Shown here piece after piece: positions 15,916-24,256 of a DNA stretch of 64,000 nt. The stretch is from Streptomyces sp. R21 (GTDB lineage Bacteria > Actinomycetota > Actinomycetes > Streptomycetales > Streptomycetaceae). Every line of letters begins with the position of its first letter. Within the stretch, counting starts at the first letter, position 1. Location: positions 806,001-870,000 of the forward strand of contig NZ_CP163435.1 in NCBI RefSeq assembly GCF_041051975.1, read 5' to 3'. The notes under the pieces are model-generated. The model worked only from the letters and a program-made list of their open reading frames with translations, made no database searches and was not told where the DNA came from. Both the position numbers and the translations under genes were made by a program.

Positions 15916-18732
15916 ATGACGACAGTTCACGAGGGCGACCTCGTCCTCGGCGCACTCGGCGGCATGGGTACGCCGATCGACTGCTCCGGCCAGAGCCGCC
16001 TCGACCTGGAAGGCCCGCAGGTGCTGTGGCTGGTCGCGGCGGGCGCCATGGACCTGTTCGCGGTCGACGCCGCCCAGCAGGGCCACTGGCACCACCTCGG
16101 CCGCCTGGAAGCGGGCTCACTGCTGCTCGGCCCGGTCGCGGGCCCCCAGCACACCCTGGTCGGACGGCCGTTGCGGGACTGCGTGGTGCACCGCATCGGG
16201 CTGCGCGAGCTGTACCAGCCCGTCAACACCGAAACATGGTCGTACGACGCCTACGGCAACCCCCAGTACGTACCCCCGACGACGAGCCCCCTGGAGTACG
16301 CCCTCGCCCTCGGCGTCGGCCGCAGCCTGTCCATCCTCTTCCAGGCGCCGATGGCCACGGAGAACGCTGCGGCGCTGACGGACGACGACGTCTTCTGGAT
16401 GCAGGTGCCGCCGGGCAGCGTGCAGTACGGCTCGCTGTACGGCGCGGAGGCGGCGGCCGACCTGCTGATGGACTCCGGTGTCTGGCAGGGGATGGTCGAC
16501 CAGCAGTACCGGCTGCTGGCCACGCTGGACCGCTGGATCGAGCAGCTGGAGGCCAGCCACGAGCACCGTACGGCGGCGGGCATCAAGGCGGGCGAGGCCG
16601 TCCGCGCCCAGGCCGACCGGACGCTGCTGGCATCCATCGGCAAGCAGTCGGCGAAGCGGCCGACCGCGGCCGACGCGGATGCCACGTACGCGGCGTGCAA
16701 GCTGGTCGCGCAGGCGGCCGGGATCACGCTCGCCCAGCCGGCGCAGAACGGCACGGAGAGCGACCGGCTCGACCCGGTCGAGCTCGTCGCCGTCGCATCG
16801 CGGGTCCGCACCCGTGGCGTACGCCTGGACGGGCGCTGGTGGCGCGACAACGTCGGCCCGCTGGTGGGCCACCGTGCCGTGTCGGGCAGCCCGGTCGCGT
16901 TGCTGTGGCGGCGCGGCGGTTACGTGGCGGTGCAGCCGTCCTCGGGGCGCGAGACACCAGTGGAGAAGGCCAACGCGGCGGAGTTCGAGCCGCGTGCCGT
17001 GATGTTCTACCGTCCGCTGCCCGAACGGAAGTTGAGCCCGTTGCGGCTGCTTCGGTTCTGCCTTCAGGGCACGGGCGGGGATCTGCGCAACCTGGCGATC
17101 AGCGGTCTGGTGACCGTCGTGATCGGCGCGCTGGTGCCGATCGCGACCGGCAAGGTGCTCGGCGAGTACGTACCGAAGGCGCAGCACAGCCTGATCGTGC
17201 AGGTCTGTCTGGCCCTGATGGTCACCAGTGTGGTGTCGGCTGCGTTCATGCTGCTGCAGAACCTCACCCTGCTGCGGATGGAGGGGCGGATCGAGGCGAC
17301 GCTCCAACCCGCCGTGTGGGACCGGCTGTTGCGCCTGCCGACGAAGTTCTTCACCTCGCGCTCCACCGGTGAGCTGGCCAGTGCCGCCATGGGCATCAGC
17401 GCGATCCGCCGGCTCCTCGCGGGTGTCGGCCCGACGGTCGCGCAGGCGGGCACCGTCGGCGCGATGAACCTGGGGCTGCTGTTCTGGTACAGCGTTCCGA
17501 TGGCGCTGGCGGCGATCGGGATGCTGGTGGTCATCGCCGCCGTGTTCCTGGCTCTAGGTCTGTGGCAGGTGCGCTGGCAGCGCCGTCTGGTGGTGCTCAG
17601 CAACAAGCTCAACAACCAGGCGTTCCAGACCTTGCGCGGTCTGCCCAAGCTGCGGGTGGCGGCGGCCGAGAACTACGCGTACGCCGCCTGGGCGGGCGAG
17701 TTCGCGCGCAGCCGCGAGCTCCAGCAGAAGGTCGGGCGCATCAAGAACCTCACCACCGTGCTGGGCGCCGTATATCTGCCGCTGTGCTCCCTGCTGATGT
17801 TCATGCTGCTCGCGGGCCCGGCCCGCGGCTCGCTGTCGGCCGCCGCGTTCCTCACCTTCAACACGTCGGTGACGATGCTGCTGACCTCGGTCACGCAGCT
17901 GACCGGCGCGTTCGTCTCGGCGGCGGCCGCGCTGCCGATGTTCGAGGAGATCAAGCCGGTGCTCGACGCCACGCCCGAGGTGCGCACGGCCAGCACCCGC
18001 CCGGGTCCGCTGCTGGGCGGCATCGAGGCGCGCCGGCTCTCCTTCCGGTACGCCGACGACGGCCCGCTCGTCCTCGACGACGTGTCGTTCGACATCCGCC
18101 CCGGCGAGTTCGTGGCCATCGTCGGTCCGAGCGGCTGCGGCAAGTCGACGCTGCTGCGGCTGCTGATCGGCTTCGACAAGCCGGTCTCGGGCAGCGTCCT
18201 GTACGACGGCCAGGATCTGGCGGCTCTCGACCAGTCCGCCGTACGCCGTCAGTGCGGTGTGGTGCTCCAGCACGCCCAGCCGTTCACGGGCTCGATCCTG
18301 GACTGCATCTGCGGCACCGAGCCGTACACGCCGGAGGAGGCGATGGCGGCGGCCGAGATGGCCGGTCTCGCGGAGGACATCAAGCGGATGCCGATGGGGC
18401 TGCACACCATCGTCGCGGGCAGCGGCGCGGTCTCGGGCGGCCAGCGTCAGCGTCTGATGATCGCCCAGGCTCTGATACGCCGTCCGCGCATCCTCTTCTT
18501 CGACGAGGCGACCAGCGCCCTCGACAACGAGACGCAGCGCACGGTGATCGAGAGCACCCGGGCCCTCAACGCCACCCGGGTCGTGATCGCGCACCGGCTG
18601 TCCACGGTGATGGACGCCGACCGCGTCATCGTGATGGAGGACGGCCGGGTCGCCCAGCAGGGCCCGCCCGCGCAGCTCCTCGCGGACACGGGCGGTCGAC
18701 TGCACGAACTGGTGCGGCGCCAGATGCGGTGA
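15916..18732 (+). CDS. NHLP-type ABC transporter permease/ATPase with long N-terminal domain
   Basis: 938 residues, starting one base after the previous stop. The first roughly 360 residues are soluble and include a cupin/cyclic-nucleotide-binding-like beta region (about 20-120), as in the second subunit of NHLP export systems. They lack C39 peptidase residues. Membrane segments lie at about 390-660. The ATPase has Walker A GPSGCGKST, signature VSGGQRQRLM and Walker B ILFFDEATSALD. Expected to form a heteromeric exporter with the C39 subunit and HlyD adaptor. Ends 4 bases before the convergent SRPBCC gene, with no room for a terminator. Confidence 0.9.
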   Translation: MTTVHEGDLVLGALGGMGTPIDCSGQSRLDLEGPQVLWLVAAGAMDLFAVDAAQQGHWHHLGRLEAGSLLLGPVAGPQHTLVGRPLRDCVVHRIGLRELYQPVNTETWSYDAYGNPQYVPPTTSPLEYALALGVGRSLSILFQAPMATENAAALTDDDVFWMQVPPGSVQYGSLYGAEAAADLLMDSGVWQGMVDQQYRLLATLDRWIEQLEASHEHRTAAGIKAGEAVRAQADRTLLASIGKQSAKRPTAADADATYAACKLVAQAAGITLAQPAQNGTESDRLDPVELVAVASRVRTRGVRLDGRWWRDNVGPLVGHRAVSGSPVALLWRRGGYVAVQPSSGRETPVEKANAAEFEPRAVMFYRPLPERKLSPLRLLRFCLQGTGGDLRNLAISGLVTVVIGALVPIATGKVLGEYVPKAQHSLIVQVCLALMVTSVVSAAFMLLQNLTLLRMEGRIEATLQPAVWDRLLRLPTKFFTSRSTGELASAAMGISAIRRLLAGVGPTVAQAGTVGAMNLGLLFWYSVPMALAAIGMLVVIAAVFLALGLWQVRWQRRLVVLSNKLNNQAFQTLRGLPKLRVAAAENYAYAAWAGEFARSRELQQKVGRIKNLTTVLGAVYLPLCSLLMFMLLAGPARGSLSAAAFLTFNTSVTMLLTSVTQLTGAFVSAAAALPMFEEIKPVLDATPEVRTASTRPGPLLGGIEARRLSFRYADDGPLVLDDVSFDIRPGEFVAIVGPSGCGKSTLLRLLIGFDKPVSGSVLYDGQDLAALDQSAVRRQCGVVLQHAQPFTGSILDCICGTEPYTPEEAMAAAEMAGLAEDIKRMPMGLHTIVAGSGAVSGGQRQRLMIAQALIRRPRILFFDEATSALDNETQRTVIESTRALNATRVVIAHRLSTVMDADRVIVMEDGRVAQQGPPAQLLADTGGRLHELVRRQMR

Positions 18733-18736
18733 CGGT

Positions 18737-19264
18737 TCAGTCGAGCCCGGGGACGGGGGCGCCGGAGGGGACTCCGGCGTCGATGTACGCGCGGTAGAGC
18801 TCCTTCCACGGCGCGCCCGCGCCGGTGTCCGGGCCCTCGCCCCGCTCGCCTCGCGCCCACGCGCCGAGGGCGGTGAGGCACACCTCCCAGCCGGCGCCGT
18901 TGCGGGCGGCGGTGTCCTTGGCCGACAGGACGTCGGTGAGGGTGAAGCGGGTGCGCTTCTCGTCGAGGGCTTCCAGGTCGAAGCGCAGCTCGTCGCCGCC
19001 CCAGTCGAAGGACAGGTGCCGGGGCGCGTCGACGGCGATGACCCGGCCGGTGGACTCGGGCATGTTCGGGTCACCGCTGAACGTGATGGTGCCACCGGGG
19101 CGCAGTTCGATCTCCGCGCGGGACGGGAACCAGTGGGCCAGCTCGTCCGGGTCGGTCACGAAGTGCCAGACCCGGTCGACCGGATGGCCGTAGGTACGGC
19201 TGAAGCGGACGGCGGGGCGGCCGTCGTCCAGGGTGAGGTAGGTACCGGTGAGGTCGGCGGACAT
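18737..19264 (-). CDS. SRPBCC/AHSA1-domain protein
   Basis: 175 residues with a START/Bet v1-like fold: VRFSRTYGHPVDRVWHFVTDPDELAHWFP is the typical AHSA1 opening, followed by GGTITFSGDP and late FTLTDVLS. These proteins bind hydrophobic ligands or act as Aha1-like activators. The role is unknown. It lies 6 bases downstream of the ArsR-family gene, so the two form an operon, a very common pairing in actinobacteria. Confidence 0.87.
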   Translation of the reverse strand: MSADLTGTYLTLDDGRPAVRFSRTYGHPVDRVWHFVTDPDELAHWFPSRAEIELRPGGTITFSGDPNMPESTGRVIAVDAPRHLSFDWGGDELRFDLEALDEKRTRFTLTDVLSAKDTAARNGAGWEVCLTALGAWARGERGEGPDTGAGAPWKELYRAYIDAGVPSGAPVPGLD

Positions 19265-19270
19265 GGCGGA

Positions 19271-19612
19271 TCAGTCCTTCGGGGAGGGTTCCTTGGCGTT
19301 GTCCGGCGCCTCGTACAGGCGCCGCCCCAGTGCGTCGAGGCCGGTGTTCCACAGCGTGCGGTACGGGGCCAGCCAGGCGTCGAGCTCGGCGATCGGGGCC
19401 GGGTCGAGGGCGTAGACACGGCGCTGCGCGTCCTGCCGTACCCGGACCAGTCCCGCGTCCCGCAGCACCCGCAGATGCTTCGACGTGCCGGGCTGGCTCA
19501 GACCGCACGCCTCGGCGATCTCGCCGACGGGCCGTGGCCCCTCCAGGAGCAGCGCGACGATCGCCCGGCGGTGCGGGTCGGCGAGTGCGGTCCAGAGCGG
19601 GGCGTCGGACAT
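19271..19612 (-). CDS. ArsR-family winged-helix repressor
   Basis: 113 residues. WTALADPHRRAIVALLLEG and a helix-turn-helix at about 30-58 (VGEIAEACGLSQPGTSKHLR) are typical of ArsR regulators. No CxC-type metal site is visible on the recognition helix, so this is probably a non-metal-sensing ArsR member that controls itself and the downstream SRPBCC gene. ATG at 19612. An AT-rich stretch upstream (about 19630-19640) may hold the promoter. Confidence 0.88.
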   Translation of the reverse strand: MSDAPLWTALADPHRRAIVALLLEGPRPVGEIAEACGLSQPGTSKHLRVLRDAGLVRVRQDAQRRVYALDPAPIAELDAWLAPYRTLWNTGLDALGRRLYEAPDNAKEPSPKD

Positions 19613-19701
19613 GGCCCCAATATGCCCCTGCAGTTATATACCCGTCAAGGCATACGCCCACCTCGGCGTCCGGAGCGCCGCAGCTCCCCTACCCCGAATA
19701 G

Positions 19702-19760
19702 CGAAACGTTGCCGTTTCGATGAAAGTGCTCTAGTCTCCATGTGTACGAAACAGTTTCGT
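19702..19760 (+). promoter_or_regulatory. Promoter with two palindromic operators for the DHA2 exporter
   Basis: Two palindromes share the CGAAAC half-site: CGAAACG-TTGC-CGTTTCG at 19702-19719 and the perfect 15-mer ACGAAACAGTTTCGT at 19746-19760. A promoter fits between them: -35 TTGCCG (19709-19714) inside the first site, a 17-base spacer, and -10 TAGTCT (19732-19737), with the second site at or just after the start of transcription. This is classic repressor architecture, of the type used by TetR-family regulators. No TetR gene is adjacent, so the regulator acts from elsewhere. Confidence 0.7.
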
Positions 19761-19806
19761 TTAGGCACTGCCTTCTCGAGCGACCTTTCCCTGGAGTGAT
19801 GCTCCG

Positions 19807-21309
19807 ATGTCCCAGACCCTGTCCGAAGGCGCCCGCACCGGCGCTCCGACCGCGCCCTCCGAGGCGCCGTCGTCCAAGCGCTGGTGGATCCTCGCGATCA
19901 TCGGAATCGCGCAGCTGATGGTGGTCCTCGACGCCACCATCGTGAACATCGCCCTGCCCTCCGCCCAGGCGGACCTCGGCTTCACCGACGGCAACCGGCA
20001 GTGGATCGTCACCGCGTACTCCCTGGCCTTCGCCTCCCTGCTGCTGCTCGGCGGCCGCATCGCCGACCTCTTCGGACGCCGGACCGCGTTCCTCGTCGGC
20101 ATCGTCGGATTCGCCGGGGCCTCCGTCCTCGGCGGCGTCTCCACCGGCTTCGGCATGCTGGTCACGGCACGCGCCCTGCAAGGCGTCTTCGGCGCACTGC
20201 TCGCGCCCGCCGCGCTCTCGCTGCTGAACACGACCTTCACCGACGCCAAGGAGCGCGCCAAGGCGTTCAGCGTGTACGGCGCGATCGCCGGCGCCGGCGG
20301 TGCGGTCGGCCTGCTGCTCGGCGGCGTACTGACCGACACGTTCGACTGGCGCTCGACGCTGTACGTCAACGTCGTCTTCGCGGTCGTCGCCTTCGCCGGC
20401 GGCTGGGTCCTGCTGAGCAACCACCGGGACGCCGCCAACTCCAAACTGGACGTGCCGGGGACGGTCCTGGTCGCCACCGGTCTCTTCTCCGTGGTCTACG
20501 GCTTCTCCAACGCCGAGACGCACGACTGGAGTTCACCCCAGACCTGGGGCTTCCTGACCGTGGGCGCCCTGCTCCTGGCGGCCTTCGCCTGGTGGCAGAC
20601 CCGCGCCAAGCACCCGCTGCTGCCGATGCGCGTCCTGCTCGACCGCAACCGTGCCGCCTCGTTCCTCGCCGTTCTGATCACCGGCGCGGGCATGTTCGGT
20701 GTCTTCCTGTTCCTCACCTACTACCTGCAGCTGAACCTCGGCTTCAGCCCCACCAAGACGGGTATCGCCTTCCTGCCCATGATGGCGGCCCTGATGGTCA
20801 TGGCCCAGGTCGCCACCACGCAGCTCGTGCCGCGCATCGGTCCCAAGGCCGTCATCCCGGCGGGCTTCGCCGTCGCCGCGGTCGGCATGGCCTGGCTGAC
20901 CGGCATCGGCATCGGCTCGTCGTTCTCGACCGCCGTGCTGCCGCCTCTGCTGCTGATCGGCGCGGGCCTCGGCATGGTGATGCCGCCCGCCATGTCGCTG
21001 GCCACCAGCGGGATCGCACCCGAGGACGCGGGTGTCGCCTCCGCGACGGTCAACACCATGCAGCAGGTGGGCGGTTCGATCGGTACGGCGCTGCTGAACA
21101 CGCTGGCCGCGAGCGCCGCGACGAGCTACCTGTCCGGCAAGGACGCGACGAGCAAGCTGGTCCAGGCACAGGCCACGATCGAGAGCTACACCACCGCCTT
21201 CTGGTGGTCGGCGGGCTTCTTCGTGGCGGGCGCGCTGATCGCCCTCGTGCTCTACCGCCGCGGCGCGCAGGAGCAGGACGCCGATGCCGTGAAGGTCGTC
21301 CACATGTAG
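19807..21309 (+). CDS. DHA2-family (EmrB/QacA-like) MFS drug exporter
   Basis: 500 residues with 14 predicted membrane segments. Diagnostic sequence LDATIVNIALPSAQADLGF near 35 and the loop GGRIADLFGRRTAFLVG near 80-96 mark the drug:H+ antiporter DHA2 family. Expected to expel cationic dyes, antibiotics or toxic metabolites. The substrate is unknown. GGAG precedes ATG 19807. Transcription appears to be controlled by the two palindromes upstream. Confidence 0.9.
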   Translation: MSQTLSEGARTGAPTAPSEAPSSKRWWILAIIGIAQLMVVLDATIVNIALPSAQADLGFTDGNRQWIVTAYSLAFASLLLLGGRIADLFGRRTAFLVGIVGFAGASVLGGVSTGFGMLVTARALQGVFGALLAPAALSLLNTTFTDAKERAKAFSVYGAIAGAGGAVGLLLGGVLTDTFDWRSTLYVNVVFAVVAFAGGWVLLSNHRDAANSKLDVPGTVLVATGLFSVVYGFSNAETHDWSSPQTWGFLTVGALLLAAFAWWQTRAKHPLLPMRVLLDRNRAASFLAVLITGAGMFGVFLFLTYYLQLNLGFSPTKTGIAFLPMMAALMVMAQVATTQLVPRIGPKAVIPAGFAVAAVGMAWLTGIGIGSSFSTAVLPPLLLIGAGLGMVMPPAMSLATSGIAPEDAGVASATVNTMQQVGGSIGTALLNTLAASAATSYLSGKDATSKLVQAQATIESYTTAFWWSAGFFVAGALIALVLYRRGAQEQDADAVKVVHM

Positions 21310-21347
21310 GCGCCAAACCGGCCGACCACAGGGAGCCACCCCAAACC

Positions 21348-21383
21348 GAGGGGCCGCCGTCTTCAGGGAGACGGGGGCCCCTC
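21348..21383 (+). terminator. Hairpin after the DHA2 exporter
   Basis: 15-base arms (21348-21362 and 21369-21383) pair with one mismatch around a 6-base loop. There is no clear T-run. Confidence 0.6.
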
Positions 21384-21464
21384 AGCCATTGCCACGACCG
21401 GCGCTCGGGCACCTCGATCGTCGGGGCAGGCGTGCCGTCGTCACAGGCGGGTACTTCCGGGGTC

Positions 21465-22478
21465 ATGCGACTCAGCGTGGTTGACGTGGGATCCAAGACT
21501 GTCCGGCTCGTGGTGGCGGACGCCGAGGGCGGGGTTCCGCTGCCGGCGCACACCGCGAAATGGAAGCTACGGCTCTCCGAGCAGGTGGAACCGGGCGGAC
21601 GCATCCCCGACGAGGCGGTGAGACAGCTGGTGCAGGCGGTCACGGCGGCGGAGATCACAGCCCAACAGTGGGGCGCGGCAGTCCCGTTGGCGTTCGCGAC
21701 GACCGTGGTGCGCAATGCCCCGAACCGCCATGAGGTACTGCGGGCCGTGCGGGCACAGACCGGCGTCCAGCTGTGCACGCTTCCCGGCGAGGTGGAGGCA
21801 GAACTGACGTTCCTCGGCGCCCGTCGGTGGATGGGGTGGCGGTCCGGGCCGCTCGCACTGCTGGACATCGGCGGCGGTTCCCTGGAAGTCGCCTTCGGCC
21901 GGGGCCGGTTACCGGACTTCGTGGCGTCCTTGCCGCTCGGCGCCGACCGGCTCACCCAGGAGTTCCTCGCGGGACAGCAACTGCCCTCGCCGGAGGCGGT
22001 GAAGGCGCTGCGCCGCAAGGTCCGCCATCAACTGCGGGACGTGGCCGCACGGATCCGCTGGGAGGGACCGCGCACCGCCGCGGCGACCTCCCGGACGTTC
22101 CAGCAGCTGGCGCGGCTGTGCGGGGCCTCGCCGGGGCGCCACGGACCCTTCGTGGAACGGGAGTTGCGACGCGCCGACCTCCGTCGGTCGGTGGAGCGCC
22201 TCGCCGCCATCCCCGGCGCCGAACGCTCACGGCTGCCCGGCATCTCCGCACCACGCAGCGACCAGAGCCTCGCCGGTGCGGTGGTCGGGCACACCGCCAT
22301 GAAGCTGACCGGCCTCAAGACGGTCACCATCTGCCCCTGGGCGATCCGCGAGGGCATACTGCTGCGGCACATCGAGGACGGCGGGTCCTGGTGGACGGAG
22401 ATCAGCCGCCGCGAGGACGATGACATCCCCACCGACGCCTGCGCCGTGCCGCTGCGGATCGCGACTCCGGCGCGCTGA
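21465..22478 (+). CDS. Ppx/GppA-family exopolyphosphatase-like protein with a TTA codon
   Basis: 337 residues of the actin/hexokinase fold: phosphate-1 loop VVDVGSKTVRLVV at 5-17 and phosphate-2 loop LLDIGGGSLEV near 130. The family hydrolyses polyphosphate or pppGpp. The usual DxGSN of phosphate-1 is DVGSK here, and the protein has only the two N-terminal lobes. Codon 149 (21909-21911) is TTA, so translation should need the bldA tRNA. The start ATG is supported by the family N-terminus. The GGG tract upstream is only a weak ribosome site. Confidence 0.82.
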   Translation: MRLSVVDVGSKTVRLVVADAEGGVPLPAHTAKWKLRLSEQVEPGGRIPDEAVRQLVQAVTAAEITAQQWGAAVPLAFATTVVRNAPNRHEVLRAVRAQTGVQLCTLPGEVEAELTFLGARRWMGWRSGPLALLDIGGGSLEVAFGRGRLPDFVASLPLGADRLTQEFLAGQQLPSPEAVKALRRKVRHQLRDVAARIRWEGPRTAAATSRTFQQLARLCGASPGRHGPFVERELRRADLRRSVERLAAIPGAERSRLPGISAPRSDQSLAGAVVGHTAMKLTGLKTVTICPWAIREGILLRHIEDGGSWWTEISRREDDDIPTDACAVPLRIATPAR

Positions 22479-22552
22479 CCACCACTGCGGGGCGTCCGCC
22501 GCCACTGCTCGCCACGGCGGCGGCGCCTCGAACGGCCATGCCGTCACGCCCC

Positions 22553-23023
22553 TCACCGATCGGCAGGTTCGAGACCCGTCGGCCGCCACGCCCCCTGCCA
22601 TACGACCCACACGTGGCCGTCAGGTCCGTGGTGGACGTGCAGTCCGTCGACGACGGCCAGGAGCGGCAGGTTCTTGGCGCTGCCGTGTCCGGCCGCGTCC
22701 AGGGTGACCTCGGTGTCGTCGGTGGCCGCCACCGTGATGCCTGTGCCGTCCGCGGTGAGCACGATCCGGCAGGCGTCCGCCGCGGTCCGCTCCAGCAGGC
22801 AATGACTCACGGAGCGCCCGGCCTCGAGCACCGGGGCGACGAACCAGCCGGGTGCTTCGATCACCCTCGCCACCGCCGCCGTCGCGGCCTCCACCGCCGA
22901 CTCCCCATCCCCACGCACGAAGTGGGCGGTGAACTCCATCTCCAGCGCGGGCTCCATGAGGCCGCGCTCCGTCAGGAGCGGAGGCCCCTCCGAGGACGGA
23001 CGCACCGGCGTTCCCACCCCCAA
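22553..23023 (-). CDS. Conserved-looking protein of unknown function
   Basis: 156 residues from TTG 23023, or 134 from an ATG at 22957 that has GGAG 9 bases upstream. The middle (VSHCLLERTAADACRIVLTADGTGITVAATDD) alternates helix and strand and faintly recalls the HATPase-fold anti-sigma kinases, but no N, G1 or G2 boxes are visible, so I do not assign it. It is divergent from the STAS gene, which makes a partner-switching role conceivable. Coding-type GC bias is present. Confidence 0.6.
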   Translation of the reverse strand: MGVGTPVRPSSEGPPLLTERGLMEPALEMEFTAHFVRGDGESAVEAATAAVARVIEAPGWFVAPVLEAGRSVSHCLLERTAADACRIVLTADGTGITVAATDDTEVTLDAAGHGSAKNLPLLAVVDGLHVHHGPDGHVWVVWQGAWRPTGLEPADR

Positions 23024-23173
23024 CCCCCTGGTTCGGCCGAGTCGGACACCATGACCAACAGCGTTGCGACCGGGGACTGGGGCGGCACTGCGACTCTACG
23101 ACCCCGACTTCCCCTTGAACAGGGGACGTTGCGCCAGCCTCGCACTTGAAAAGTCAACACTGGCAGATGCGAT

Positions 23174-23191
23174 TTCACCTGTACGGGTGAA
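23174..23191. promoter_or_regulatory. Near-perfect 18-bp palindrome between the divergent unknown gene and STAS gene
   Basis: TTCACC-T-GTAC-G-GGTGAA: 8 of 9 base pairs are symmetric. It lies in an AT-richer part of the 263-base divergent region, about 95 bases before the STAS start, and could be an operator. Confidence 0.4.
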
Positions 23192-23286
23192 TCGGATCTT
23201 GCGGGTCGTGGGGCAGGGATGGTTCGGCCGCCCCGGGGTAGCTACGGAGATCGAATAGACCCCTCCCCTGCCGAGGTGGAGCCAAC

Positions 23287-23679
23287 ATGCAGCCGGAACC
23301 TCAGGACCGCGCCGACGACCTGCCCGAGGGCACGGCCGGCGCATCCGGGTCACCGGCGCCGAATCCCTACGCGCACAGCTATGTCCATGGACGGTTCATC
23401 GTCGTCGAGGTCTCGGGCGAGATCGACATGGCGACGGCGGGCTCCCTGGCCGAGCACCTCCAGGCGGCCGCCGGACAACCCGCACCGGACCTCCTGGTAG
23501 ACCTGCGCCAGGTCGCCTTCTTCGACGGCTCGGGCCTGCGCGTGCTGTGCCGCGCCGACTCCAGGGCACGGGAGCGCGGGGGCCGCCTGCGGATCGTCTC
23601 CGACCGGCCCCGCATCCACCGCCTCCTGAGGGCCGCGGGCCTGCTGAGTCGTTTCCCGCCGCTGCCGGACCTCCCGTAA
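23287..23679 (+). CDS. STAS-domain anti-sigma factor antagonist
   Basis: 130 residues. STAS fold from about residue 32: FIVVEVSGEIDMATAGSLAEHL, then LLVDLRQVAFFDGSGLRVLCRA. The phosphorylatable serine is in the DGSG loop (usually D-S/T-S-G). Unphosphorylated antagonists of this kind bind anti-sigma kinases and free sigma factors. The two SpoIIE-type phosphatases in the window are candidate activators, by inference only. GAGGTGGAG precedes the ATG. Confidence 0.9.
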   Translation: MQPEPQDRADDLPEGTAGASGSPAPNPYAHSYVHGRFIVVEVSGEIDMATAGSLAEHLQAAAGQPAPDLLVDLRQVAFFDGSGLRVLCRADSRARERGGRLRIVSDRPRIHRLLRAAGLLSRFPPLPDLP

Positions 23680-23821
23680 ACCATGCCGAGGGCCGGCCGA
23701 CGGCCCCACTCCGTCCGGCCGACCCCCGGTGCGAGATCACACGGCGCCCCACTGCGAGGCTCGCACTCCCCAGCTACGAGCTCTCGGTCGACGCTCGCAG
23801 GGACCGCGCGATCCCGGTCCC

Positions 23822-24256
23822 TCAGAACGTGAAGACGGACATCCCGGAGGAGTTCTTCACGCACTCGTTGGCGAAGGTGTGCTCATAGGAGACGCGCTTG
23901 CCCTGCCAGACGCCGACAGCCGTGACGACCACTGGGCTGAACTGCTTCGTACACATCGCCCCGTCTCTGTCGGGCAGTGCGTCGAAGTCCCCGCCGTACG
24001 CGCGCAGTTCAGCGCAGGCCTTGATCGCCGCCGGATGGGTTCCGGATGCGGTCGGCGCGCAGTTCAGCGTGGCGGCGCGTTCGGGGGTGGCGGTGGCGGC
24101 GCTGTATCCGTGGCCCACTGTGAGGACCAGGGCGGAGGGGGCGTAGAGCCCCGGCGAGACCGAGTCGGGGGCCGCGTGGGCGCCCCCTGCGAGAGGGCCG
24201 CAGACGGCGGTGGCCGTCAGAGTAAGAGTTGCTGCCCAGCGCGCGGTGTTCGGCAT
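23822..24256 (-). CDS. Streptomyces subtilisin inhibitor (SSI) family protein, Lys P1
   Basis: 144 residues. ATG 24256 chosen because GGAAGG lies 9 bases upstream. Signal peptide to about residue 29 ([10 protein letters not shown]). The mature part matches the SSI family throughout: [39 protein letters not shown] and [25 protein letters not shown]. Four cysteines stand at the two disulfide positions. At the reactive loop the family Cys-Pro-Met|Val is Cys-Thr-Lys|Gln (MCTKQFSP), so P1 is lysine, predicting inhibition of trypsin-like rather than subtilisin-like proteases. Secreted. Confidence 0.95.
   Translation of the reverse strand: MPNTARWAATLTLTATAVCGPLAGGAHAAPDSVSPGLYAPSALVLTVGHGYSAATATPERAATLNCAPTASGTHPAAIKACAELRAYGGDFDALPDRDGAMCTKQFSPVVVTAVGVWQGKRVSYEHTFANECVKNSSGMSVFTF

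Noticed and set aside
24223-24225. Apparent TTA codon in the SSI gene
   Set aside because: The TAA on the + strand is out of frame with the reverse gene; the codons there are CTT ACT. The same check removed apparent TTAs at 39918, 45312 and 59153.
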